Shown piece after piece: positions 41,401 to 59,522 of a DNA stretch of 64,000 nt. The stretch is taken from assembly GCF_028858725.1 (NCBI RefSeq), contig NC_084760.1, positions 66,593,867 through 66,657,866 on the forward strand, read 5' to 3'. This stretch comes from Colius striatus. Its lineage: Eukaryota > Chordata > Aves > Coliiformes > Coliidae. Positions within the stretch are counted from its first letter, which is position 1. Each line of letters begins with the position of its first letter. The position numbers were made by a program, and so were the translations under genes. The notes under the pieces were generated by a model. It saw only the letters and a program-made list of their open reading frames with translations. It did no database searches and was not told the origin of the DNA.

Positions 41401-43345
41401 CATTTTATCATGACACGAAGCCTTTCCATACACCTCGGCACCTCTACTGTCACTCTCTGCAATCCATTCAGTTTTGAGCATACATACCTGCTTAGAAATA
41501 CGGAGACTGTAGCATTTGTCCATTTTAGGATGCAGGGAGATGGGGTTCTAGACTACTAGAAAGGCAGCCTTGAGTGACCTGGATTGCTCTAAGAAATCCT
41601 AGCTCCATCTCAGTCAATTGCCATTAACTGCGGAAGTGCCAGGATAACAGAGCCTCTGCCTTTGTTTTTGTGCTGATAAATGGGATATTATGGTACTTGC
41701 CTTTGTTTCTGAAGAGGTTTTAGATGCACATTTAAAATTAAATTATTAAATTAAAATTCATCATAATTATTACTGTTTTTTGCAGATTGTTTTCCATCAA
41801 ACTATTTTGTTTGCATCTCTGTTGGCCCCAAGGGACAGAGCAGATGTTTTCACTGAGCTGTCTTCAGTGACTTTTAACTTACTCCATGACTGAAAAATGG
41901 CAATGCTAGTCTTTCTTGAAACATTCAGTCTCATCCTCCCTCATGTGCTGATAAAAAGACAGCTTCAGGGCCAAATATACACAGCATTGGAACCACCATC
42001 TCCAGATACCTCAGGTAAACAGCAAAAGGCAGACGGAGAGGTAAAAAAAGGAAAAAAAACCACAAACCCAAAAAAAAAACAGAAAGAGAATGCAAGATGG
42101 AAATGAACAGGAAAAAAAAAAAAAAAAGAAAGGAAGGAAAGAAAGAAAATAAGTCATTTGTGCAATTGAGAAGAATTCCAGTTTGGATTTTTTTCAAATA
42201 TTGATGGCCCGAAACTCAAATATTAATTTAGCTTGATTCTTGAATCTGTTTTGCCTTAGAATAATGGGGGAGCACTTTAGTAGAAAAAGGAAAAAACATT
42301 CCTTGAATGTCTGACAATGGAGCATTACTGAAAACTTCTTATTCTCTCAACAGAAAACCTATTTAAAAAAAAAAAAGGCAACTCATTAATCAGTAACAGC
42401 TGCTCCCAGCACCTGTTATTTATTCCCGTCATTAACACTTCCTTTAGCATTTCTGACAGAAATGGGTATCTTTTCTATCTGATAGAAAAGTGCTCTTTGG
42501 AACATCCCCAGAACTTGGTGGCTAAGTTTGATCTACAATGCGTGTTTACTGCTTACCACAGCATGGTATCACAGCTTTTCTTTTTCACTTGTGGGTTCTT
42601 TCTTTATTCTAAATGTAGGTTTGAACAGCACTGAACATCCCATATCTTTTACTGAATAACTGCAGCCTCTAATCTTCGGTATGCCCTGGTTAACTGGATG
42701 TGGGCAGGGACACATAGTGAGTCTGGGATGTGTACAGGTGCCAAAGGATTCCCAACCACTACAGCTTCCCTGTGCCTGATTCTCACTAAGGCAAACAGGA
42801 ACTCGGAGAGTTTACAATCTGGCATTTCAGAGATACAGGTGTTGTAATCTTTCTGTGTAAGTTTTGTCGTCTGCCAAAGCTTCCACCTTCCTGCTCAGAC
42901 CAAGCCCAGACAGGGTCCTCCACAGAACTGGTGAGGATGTTTCTCAGCCACCTTCCTCCACCAGCTCTATGACCTCCCTTGATTCCCTATTGTCATCTAG
43001 AGGAGCAGGATTCCCCAGGCAAAAAGATGTCCTGCCTTACCTTTTCCTGCAACAGCCTCTGGCTGCCTCTTTCCCCTTCTCCTCCCAGTGCAAGAGGCAT
43101 ACAAACTGCTTCTTGTGTCTTAGAATAAAATAGAGAGGATCAAACAGTAACAAGCATTGTTAAAGGTACCTTTCTTTTATATCTCTTACCTGCAGGCTTC
43201 CAGCACCAAAGCTTAGTGTGAGATGTCCTGCTTTCCACTATCATTCAAAACATTCTTATACACATGCAGAAGTGAGCTCTGGAAGTCCACCCTGCTCGGG
43301 CAACCCAGGTTTGAAAACCTTGTGGTAAACACTAATCCATACTAT
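38499..43345. other. noncoding; palindrome at 42470
   Basis: Unique DNA with T/G-rich low complexity near 40040-40075 and A-rich low complexity at 42030-42150. The stretch 42375-42540 is regulatory-like, with CAGCTG and CACCTG E-boxes and a 21-bp palindrome. No gene. Confidence 0.55.
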
Positions 43346-43468
43346 AAAAGACATGTAGATGTGGTGCTTAGGGACATGGTTTAGTGGTGACCATGGCAGT
43401 GCTGGGCTAACAGTTGGACTTGATGATCTTAAAGGTCCCTTCCAATATAAATGATTCTATGACTCCGT
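43346..43468 (+). mobile_element. CR1 LINE 3' end, short fragment
   Basis: Reads 'aaaagacatgtagatgtggt', 'ggacatggtttagtggtgac', 'gatgatcttaaaggtccctt', ending 'atgattctatgact'. It resembles the 3' end of the 30.3-kb copy more than that of the 33.8-kb copy. Confidence 0.88.
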
Positions 43469-44007
43469 ATTTCTGCACATAGCTAAACACATCAGCAGCA
43501 GTGAAGAAATGCAAGCACATCTGTAACATTGCTGCTATTTTTTCCTTTTTCTTTTTCCAGCTCTCTCTTTTTACTTAATACATAAGTGTCAAGTCCATTT
43601 CATGCTTAGTCACAGTTTAAACATGGAGATTTGCAGTGGTTTCCTACCACTGATAATGCTTTTCGTCTTAAAGCTACTGTTTTGCTTTAGGACTGTTAAA
43701 GTTGTGGCAACATTTCTGTTGTCTTGGGGTTTATAAAGTTGTTTTAGCAAAAAGCACACATAGGACTGGATTTAAGAGAACATTGTTTCTTTAACACAGA
43801 TAGCTAAAGAAAGCTGTGTATTGTATTTATCAAAAGGAAATGTCAGCAGAACTTTATAGTCTGGTAATTAGATAAAGGCAGATAAGTCTGCTGAGTTTGT
43901 GTGCTCACAACTGCCATGCCAGATAACACTTCCTGAAGTCAATTAGAAGAACTTACAGAACATCATACATTTTTCAGTTACTTTCTTTAAATGGGTGCAG
44001 AAAGAAA

Positions 44008-44107
44008 GGAGAGGAGAGGAGAGGAGAGGAGAGGAGAGGAGAGGAGAGGAGAGGAGAGGAGAGGAGAGGAGAGGAGAGGAGAGGAGAGGAGAGGAGAGGA
44101 GAGGAGA
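44008..44107. repeat. (AGGAG)n microsatellite, about 20 units
   Basis: About 100 bp of uninterrupted GGAGA/AGGAG pentamers, all purines on the plus strand. The array is pure, so it is likely recent and length-variable. Confidence 0.97.
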
Positions 44108-47100
44108 TACAGGCTATGACAAGCCCAATACATGGCTATCCGACATTAGTTTTTTGCTCTGAATAATCCTGCTCAATTTGAGCAAAAGCACCAGGCAATC
44201 ACAGCAGCAACAGCAGCAGCTGTGCTGAACCATCACCACTGTGGGGAAATGGAGAATTCCACAGAGCCTTTGATTCAAACCAAGGTAAAACCAGACCAAA
44301 GTGAGGAGCTTACATTTTTCAGACAGGTGGCCGTTGTAAAGACCACTATTTGCATATAGACAAACCTTGTAAATTAATATCTCTCAGTCACTTGAAAAGC
44401 AAAGTACATAAGTAATAGCCAACTTATCTTGGATGTGAAATTTTAATCCAAGTGTTGGAGGCCTGACTCTCCTCTATACAACTTTTATTTTAAATGTAGA
44501 GAAAGTATTTTGATTGTATGCCTGTTGAAAACATTTTCAAGAGTTTTATTTTATTTAGATTACTGGTAAAGAATTAGCGTGTTACACTAGGAGTTCATAG
44601 CTCCTAATGCTTTGTGTTTCATGTAATTAGTTCTTGAGGACGCCAGTTTTGCTATGTGCAGGTTACCATTAAAAGTATTTGCTGTCATATGGCCAAATCC
44701 TGCAGCTTACTTTGTTAAATACAACTTTCCTTGGGGCATTAAAGAGTGACTTAGGGCCAGAAGATGGGATGGGAGCCAGAACTTATCTCTAAAGATGTCC
44801 ACACTCTAAAGGAAAATCAGGAGTAAAATACACAACTTTTTAATGAGATCAAATTCCTGAATCAAGCTTAATTTTAGGGAAAAAAGAAAGAATACAAAAA
44901 GAAATGAAGTTATGAGATAATTTGCTGTCTGCTGGGACGCACTTATTTATCATTTTGCTGTCTTGGTTCATGAAGAAAGTGAAACTTGTAAGAGCTTTTC
45001 AAGAGGATATTTAAGTTTACCACAGCTGAAAAAGAGTTTTCCCACTGAAAATCTCCTTCACAAAAATACTGACTTGGAATTGTTGTGGGAAAACATAATT
45101 TTCTGCTAGGTAAAAGTTCTAATTACAAATGATCATCAACTGCTTCCAGAGGAAACATTCTGGCAGTGGTGGAAGCTGGGTGCAGAGATGGCTCTGGAGT
45201 GTATGTCTTCTCTGCACTTAAGGTCAGGGTTGCCTATCTCCTCTGTTCTTTCCCACAGAAAGTGCTGTCCTCAGAAAGCTCTAGTTTCATTTTATGAAAG
45301 AGGACACAGGACACTGCTCCCCTGATCCTTTCTTCTACTTAGCCTTCATCATCCTGGGAAATGACCCCATGGAGACACATGCACTAACCAGCAGTCCTGA
45401 GCCTTGTCTGAACAACCAGGTATTTCCTGAATTATACCTGTGTCTTTATAGCCACACAGCCATGTACTAGAGAGCACAATGGTATAAAGTTGCCTTTACC
45501 AGCATAGTTTAGATAAATATACAAGGGAAAGAAAGGTATCTGCATTAATGAACATGACCTTTCTTCCAATGCAGCTACAAGCACGCTGGCTGCTCAGCTG
45601 GTACAGTTTTATACCAAAAAAAATAACACTGGTCATATATAACCCATGCACAGAGCAGGCTTTAAAGTAAGCAATGCCAGTTCAAACAGTTGCCCCTAGA
45701 AGGTGACATGAGTCTGCACTGACTCTCACAGTTATCTCCCAGCTCACACACAGTGTTCCATGTCTATGCAAAGGAGTAAGGCGTTCCTGAACATGGCACT
45801 CACTAAGGTGCTCTGGATACACCTGTGCTGGAAAATTAAGCAATTCCTGGTCTCTGGAGCACAATCATTTGTATCTTTGCATTGCTACAGTGGTTTCTGC
45901 AGTGCTTTTGCCCCCATAGTTTGCCGTGTTCAGGCTGTTCCTAGGAACAAATTAGGAGCCATAGTCGGATATGGAAAGTAAGATGGTTTAACACTATAGA
46001 TGCAGACTGATCCGTACCAACTGGCCACAGGGACAGACTGCAGTTTATTGGTGCAGGACATGAAGCTGCAGTAGTAGGAGAAAAGACATAGGATGTTTCT
46101 TCCTAAGTAAAATAAAAGCCAACCTGTCACAAGGATGCTGTGACCTCCAGAGTTCTCAAAAAGAGAAGGCTGTATATATCAAATCTAATACAAATGGATG
46201 TTAGACTTAAAAACTCTAATCATTACCATTTGCTTCCTAAAAAATCCACCTCCCTTTATCTGCACTTTGAACCGAAAGCACAAAGAGGTCTTGAAATGTT
46301 TCTGGTTTCTGCAGTAGCCCGTAAGTAGCAGTGGCTCAGTCATCCACCTCTGCCTCACTGAGAACAGCAGGATCAGCCATCATGTTTTCTCAACAGTAGG
46401 CCTCATGTTCCACCTGAAAACCTGCCTCATAGTGCACATTGGGTCTCTTCTGGCCAGGCTCTTGATTTCTCTGACTTTGCATAGTAAGTAGCAGAGACAC
46501 ACGCAGAAAGCCAGGTATTAACAGGCAGGTGAAAAAAGTGGCTCCTGGGGGCAAAGCGACAAGAGACTTGCCATTCACCTGACATAAGTAGATTCCAGGC
46601 TGCATGAGAGATTGCTGCTCAGTTTTGGATTTGGCCTAGAAGTAGTTCTCAGGTCATTTTCTTTGAAATATGTGACTTTGGATGTTAAACCATAACAACA
46701 GGGAGGCTTCCTAGGGTCTGTTGGTGGTGAATTCCCATCTCTATCATTTCCGCAGCTTTCCTCCTCGTCCCTCATAGTCCCAAGTTTAATCTGTACCTCT
46801 ACCTGCAAAATGGTTTTGCTGGAAGAGAATCTGCTACAGCAGCGAAACAGCTACAGACCTTGATTGCAGGTGCTGATTTGTGAGTAGAAGCTGATAGTAC
46901 TGCAGCCCCACACATTAGCACTCCTGTGTGTGGCATCTGCTCTGGGCTGTGGACGCATAGCTGCATCACTTTTCCCCCTGCATATACACTGTACACACAC
47001 TTATACCACTGCTGCTGCTTCCCTCCCCTCACCAGTTTGTCCCCCCACTGTCAGCACAGGGTTTGCGTATTCTTTCTGAGATGATGGATGTTTCAATTGT

Positions 47101-47314
47101 GATAGGAGTTCTTTATTCCATAGCAGCATCTGAAGGCGCTTTGCAAAAATAGCCCGCCACCTCGCAGACAAGCCATCAGACATGCAGAGGTAGGAAATAG
47201 CCTCACCCGCCTTGGAGGGTATTTTAACATTCCCCACCACCACCGGTATCCTCTCACAAGCACAAATGACCTTCTCCCTGTTTGCACAACCAGGAGGCCC
47301 CCATTTTCCTAAAG
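44108..47314. other. noncoding, no gene seen
   Basis: Unique sequence; open frames on both strands are short and without known domains. Nothing further recognised. Confidence 0.55.
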
Positions 47315-47438
47315 TCCTGGAAAGATTAAGTGACCAAGGTTGCACAGGAAGTCTGGAGGGAGCACTGGAAATAGAAGGGGGCCCTACTAAGTCTCTCCAC
47401 AGTGCCTTGACCACAAGACCATCCTTCCTCTCCCAAGG
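47315..47438 (+). mobile_element. MIR-like amniote SINE remnant
   Basis: Reads 'agattaagtgaccaaggttg', 'cacaggaagtctggaggg', and 'cagtgccttgaccacaagac' 'catccttcctct', following the core and 3' part of an ancient amniote MIR-type SINE. It directly abuts a second copy. Confidence 0.55.
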
Positions 47439-47522
47439 TTACACATCAAGTCTGTGGCGGAGCCAGGAATAGTACCCAAGGTTCCTGACACCCAAGCTGT
47501 CCTCCTGCACCGTGTACAAAGT
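47437..47522 (+). mobile_element. second MIR-like SINE remnant, head to tail
   Basis: Reads 'cccaaggttacacatcaagt', 'ctgtggcggagccaggaata', 'acccaaggttcctgacaccc'. This is the MIR core again ('caaggtcacacagcaagtc..tggcagagccaggaat'). Confidence 0.55.
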
Positions 47523-49054
47523 AAGCACAACTATCAATTTAAAGTAATTTTTAAACCCATGTCTTGCAATTAAACCCAAGACATGCTGTCTGAACCCAAA
47601 GCTTCCTATGTTTCAAAAGTCCCTTTCCACAAACAGAGCAGCTAATAGCTCCCTGCAGCTAACCTCTCCTGCTGTTTCAGTATTGCTAAGTTCATCCTGT
47701 CCATGCCAACCCCATAAATGCTGCTTGCTGCAGAGAAATAGGTTTGCAGGCAGAGCCATGGGCTGAGAGGTGCCCTCTCCAGTCACCCTGTTGAGATCTG
47801 GCACTGAACAAGGCCAAGTCTTCCCTGGCTGCTGCAGGGTGAGGGGGACGAGATGTTGCAGGTGGTGGTGGGCATCAAGGAACAGCCGTGCAGCAAGGGC
47901 CTGCGGAGAGACTGCAAGCCTCTAGGGTCTTGGCACAGCATGAAGGCTGACACTGGGGGTGCAGGGAAATGAGCAGACCTGACTAGACCAGCTATGAGCT
48001 TTCACATCCCCCCCCTCATGGGGACAAGCACTGCATCAGTACATGCAGCTTCTCCAGGGAGTGCTATGTCAGGAGGGGCACTGAGCCACGTGTCCCTGCA
48101 GCTCGTTGGAGCCTTTCCATGGATTTTTAATGGGCTTTGGATCAGGCCCTGAATTCTCAGCTGTCCCAGCTAAACGGCCTCCCGAGGCAGGCTCTCCTCT
48201 CATTTTAGAACGAGGAGGCCTTTTGGAGACCCTGCTGACAGGGAGGTTCCTGCTGCTTTTTGGCAGCAGAGTTGCCGTCCTCAGGCAAGTGCTGCCTGAG
48301 CCCTGCACCTTCACTGCCACCAGCACACATGGCTCAACACCTGCATGTGTCATCCTCCCTCTCTCAGGCAAACACACACACAACCTCTACCCCTTAAAAG
48401 GAACATCCATTTTTTGTCCCCAGACCCAGGTACTAATAAGATGAGGAGCATGGATTCAGTGCTCCACACTGCAGGCCTCGGTCTGCTCCGGTCACCAAGA
48501 GCTCCTGTATACGCACACACTCAGGTTTGGGGGACAATCCTGTACAAAAAATAAATCCTGCTGTGGCACTAGCCCTAATCCTGCTCAATACAGAAATGGA
48601 AGGAACTGCTGGGCTCACCTGTATAGCAATTGTTTCAGAAATTGCTTCAGGAGGACAAGACTATGCACTTCTCTTTGCCCACAGTACATTTTCCTTCACT
48701 CACCAAGCTCAGCATTTCTGGTAATTAGCACACTTGAAAAAAAAGAGATTTCCAAAGAGGTTTTATTTTTAAGCAAACTTGAGAAGGTGCTGATTTGGTG
48801 CCTCTTTAAAAGAACAAGGAGCTGTGCTCTTTTCCAGACCTTTACCTGACACCATATTAAAGTAGTACTTGCTGTAGCACTAAAAACCTGATGGCACTCA
48901 GCCATCAATGACCTTCCACTCCTTACAGCTATTTCTACAGAAGCAATGTTAAGAGGGCCCAGCTGAGATCATGACACTGACAGTGCATAGTGCAGTACAT
49001 CATCAGAGACAAGCCTGCTTCAAAAAGCTTAGGAGGAAGAGGAGACAAGGAGAA

Positions 49055-49122
49055 ATAAAGCAATGTGCCCAAGGCTGATCAAGAGCAGATCAGCAACAGA
49101 GATGGCAATAAAATCTATCAAG
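49055..49122 (+). mobile_element. possible MIR-like SINE remnant
   Basis: 'aataaagcaatgtgcccaag' 'gctgatcaagagcagatcag' 'caacagagatggcaataaa' follows the MIR core order, with strong divergence. Confidence 0.3.
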
Positions 49123-49835
49123 GCTCAATTGTTTGGCCAGTCCGTGAGGCTATGTTTTTCTGAACACCTGCTGCCGTACATGCCATTGTGCTTCTTTTAA
49201 TGTCTGATTAATTGACTGGTTATTGGCAGGTTGTCATGTTACTACTCAGGTTGAAAATGCTGTTCAGACCATCACTGACAGGCTTGGTTTTAATATCTTA
49301 CCACACTCTCCTCATGAAAACCCTCCCTCAAGAGACACTTTGGGATAAATAAAGAGGATGATCCCATCAGGCTGCTTCAGGAGAAGTGAGCTGATAGACT
49401 TTGTCTAAGGTTTGCTTTAGCGAGAAGGCCTTATAGACAGACAAGGCCTTGCAGTCAGCATGAGTTTCCTATTGACCTCATACCAAAGTACAATTCCCAG
49501 TGATTCATGTACTTATGTACACTAAAACAGGGGGAGCATATATATACTTTATGGCTACAGATCACCAGCTGTGATAATATCTTGTTTATTTCTGCCATCC
49601 CACTCTTTCTGTTAAGGATAGTATCCCTCTCCCCTGCAGTGAATGGGAACAGAGGACTTCCACTGGGTCCTCGAAGCCCACAATGATTGGAGTTCAGCTT
49701 TAATGGAGAAAAAAGGAAATTGCTTCCTAGATTTCCCTTTTTTTTCCTGGAGTAGAACACTTTTCTTGTTTCTGAAGGGCCTCTGCTAATTAACACGTGG
49801 CACAACCTGAGGAGAACTAGTTAGAGCAAACTAAA

Positions 49836-49899
49836 CCGGGGAAATTGCCTGAGGGCTCGGGGCCAGGCCGGGGAAATTGCCTGAGGGCTTGGGGCCAGG
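49836..49899. repeat. 32-bp direct tandem duplication
   Basis: Two copies of a 32-bp GC-rich unit starting 'ccggggaaattgcctgaggg', at 49836-49867 and 49868-49899. They differ at one position (c/t). Lies about 0.65 kb beyond the inferred DLL1 3' end. Confidence 0.9.
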
Positions 49900-50546
49900 C
49901 CAGGAAATGGGGTCACGCTCTGCCCCAATACTAAGCAGGGATCAGGGGCAGAGTGGTAACCAAAAATGCTACTAATACTCCTGACAAGTATCATAGCCTG
50001 GAAAGTTGAAGCCACCAGTCACTGCAGTGTCAGCCTTTCCTGGAGAAGGAAGTGCCGCCCTCCCCAGAAGGTGTGGTCAGGGGAACTCACATCCCATGGA
50101 TGCACATCAAAGAACTGAGCAGAGGGCCCTCACTGGCATGCCCCTAGTGTCTCAAATTTCCCTGGACTCCAGGCAAGCCTTTGAGATTGTGAGAAATTAA
50201 AAGCTGAGTCACGATGAGCCCCACATCTGAATTACAACAGAGCACACTCCTCAAGAAGCAATGCCATCTATGTGCTTATATATAGACAGTCTCACACAAC
50301 CAAGCAAACATTCCTTAAGGTTTTGACAGACATTTGCCTTTGGTATAAGAGTGAGCACAACTGTGGGGTGATCAATTCAGAAAACGCTGCCCAGAATGAG
50401 GTGCTGCCCAGTCTTTGTGATAGGCCTCAGGCCTATCCCATGCACGCATGAGTCCACAGCAGCCCATCGGATGCCTGATTGCAAGGCTAAGTCAGTTCAT
50501 CACGAGTTATAGAATAAGCATAGCCCTCTTGTTATCATTAATAATA

Positions 50547-50552
50547 TTTATT
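50547..50552 (-). terminator. DLL1 distal poly(A) signal AATAAA
   Basis: TTTATT on the plus strand reads AATAAA on the DLL1 strand. It is the last such hexamer of the A/T-rich 3' UTR, so cleavage is expected about 15-30 nt further, near 50522-50535. Confidence 0.65.
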
Positions 50553-51059
50553 TTGGAAAAATATTTTAAAAATGAATTTCTTCATTAACAAAATGGTAAA
50601 AAAAACCCCTCAAATAACATTTGCACAATATTCCATAAATACATTTATATACAAAAAAATATAGTCACGTAAACCCGAAGTGCCTTTGTACATATTTACC
50701 AAAAAATTTAAATTATAAAAAAAATGAACATCACAAAATACTCAAGCTTTACAATTATCATGAAAATATTTTTACAGATTCAAAAAAATAACACACTTTT
50801 TCTCACCTAGTAAAAACACATTTTAGTATAAAAAAAGACAATAAAGGCAGTGTTTGTGTCTCTAATTCAAGAAAAGACTGGCTCATAAGAATCCAAAATA
50901 TACACTTCAGGCAGTGCATGCTTCTTATGTAGTAAGTAAGTCCGTTCATTTAAATATATATAGAAAAGCAACTGACCATAGTGCAATGATAAAATTCATA
51001 AAAGGCAGTGCAACAGTAATCCTTGAACACAGACCCTTGCCTGGTGTCCATCTTGTTTC

Positions 51060-51065
51060 TTTATT
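51060..51065 (-). terminator. possible proximal poly(A) signal AATAAA
   Basis: A second AATAAA on the DLL1 strand about 170 nt after the stop codon. Use is unproven; if used, it would give a very short 3' UTR. Confidence 0.35.
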
Positions 51066-51234
51066 TTGCAGTCACTTTGCTAACTTCAGTAGAGAACCAG
51101 CTCAAGTCTGAATTTAGTTTCTCAGCAGCAGTCAGTGAAGGAATCTATCTCCCATTCCTCTTTCAGCAGCATTCATCGGGGCACGTGTCCTCTGAAATCT
51201 TTCTGAACAACCACCTTGACATATCACCTCTGGT

Positions 51235-58545
<7,311 letters not shown>

Positions 58546-59440
58546 TTTGGAGGGGCAGCTCTGGTGCCCTCGCTTCCCTCCCCCGGTCTTCTCGTCAGAG
58601 AGGAAAGGGGAAAGTGTCTCTCGGGGGAACGCGAAAAAAAGAAAAGAAAAAAGAAAAAAAAAAAAAAAGAAACACAGCGGCCAAAGCCGCTTGCCCTGGC
58701 AGAGCTGGAAGAGTTAGTGTCACGGGCTCCTTCTTTTAGGAGAGTCTCTGACTTTTTGTTTCCCCTCTGTCGATACCTCTAGGTGGTCTGTCGGCGACTG
58801 ACAGCTCTTTCGGATGGCAAAAGAAAAAAAAAAAAGTTAAGATTAATCTGCTAAACTCTTTTTTCTTTCCCAATCCACGGTGCTCCTTCTTTCCTCCAGG
58901 AAGAAAACAAAATATCTTTTAAAAATAATAAAAGCAACTTAATTCCCAACAGAGGCAGAGAAAAGGCTTCCCAAGGAAGATTAAAAATCGGCGATCTGGA
59001 AATCCCTGCAGAGGCGGCAGCGGCGGTAATTCCCGGTGCGGTGAGATGCGGGAGCGGCTCTGCGCGGCTGCGCTCGCCCTGCGCACGTCGGGGCTGGTGG
59101 GTGTCAAACGGCAGTGGCAGCGGAGCAGCAGGTCACGTCCGAGCTTTGATCCCCTCTTTTCTTTCTTTTTTTCTTTCTTTCTTTTTTTTTTTTTTTTTTT
59201 TTTTCAGAAGAAGAGAAGCTCTTTTCCCTTGTTGCGGGCTTACTTTTGTTTTTAGAGGAATCCCAGCCAACAAAAATAAGCTCGTGTCTCAATAGCGGCC
59301 CACTGAGCGTGTCCGGGTGTGCTCGGGCGGGGGAGGGAGGGGGTGCCTGCCCTGCCCTGCTCTATTCTGCTCTGCTCTGCCCTGCTCTGCCCTGCGCCGC
59401 GGCTCGGCGGCTCTCTCCGAGGGTGAAGCGCTAAGGATCT
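58546..59440 (-). other. DLL1: DLL1 predicted 5' leader
   Basis: Inferred from the TATA box at 59466-59470 and the initiator ATG at 58545. The roughly 895-nt leader contains no ATG on the sense strand; the first upstream ATG lies beyond the TATA box, at about 59487. It has a U15 tract (58654-58668) and an A23 tract (59182-59204). A leader intron cannot be excluded, since the U-rich tract could act as a polypyrimidine tract. The exact 5' end is uncertain. Confidence 0.55.
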
Positions 59441-59465
59441 GCCTCTCCTTGGGCGCCTGCCTCCC

Positions 59466-59470
59466 TTATA
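59466..59470 (-). promoter_or_regulatory. DLL1 TATA box
   Basis: The minus strand reads GGGATATAAGGGAG, giving TATAA at 59470-59466. About 48 bp upstream is an inverted CCAAT (plus-strand CCAAT 59518-59522), with an octamer (ATGCAAAT on plus, 59500-59507) and a homeodomain TAAT core (59493-59496) between them. Spacing fits a TATA-driven start near 59440. The choice is supported by the ATG-free stretch that begins just downstream. Confidence 0.6.
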
Positions 59471-59522
59471 TCCCGCCGGCCGCCTGCATGCCTAATGAGA
59501 TGCAAATGAGCAGCCCCCCAAT

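Larger units (their letters stand above)
47523..50524. other. noncoding flank beyond DLL1 3' end
   Basis: Somewhat GC-richer around 47820-48300. Holds the weak MIR-like scrap at 49055 and the 32-bp duplication at 49836. No exon recognised. Confidence 0.55.
50525..51234 (-). other. DLL1: DLL1 3' UTR
   Basis: About 710 nt of A/T-rich sequence follows the TAA. It contains AATAAA signals at 51060-51065 (proximal) and 50547-50552 (distal), several ATTTA pentamers typical of unstable messages, and three CACTGCC heptamers on the mRNA sense (51004-51010, 50910-50916, 50846-50852) that match the miR-34 seed. The end near 50525 is inferred from the distal signal. Confidence 0.75.

Noticed and set aside
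44008..44107. CRISPR-like array
   Set aside because: It is a simple pentanucleotide microsatellite without spacers, in a vertebrate genome.
1..50524. Many 60-170 codon open frames across the desert
   Set aside because: No known domains, no splice-linked structure, poor codon pattern; many start at non-ATG codons or run through A/T-rich low complexity. Only those inside CR1 copies have recognisable protein content.
58919..59292. Apparent upstream ORFs in the DLL1 leader
   Set aside because: They begin with TTG, not ATG, on inspection of the bases.
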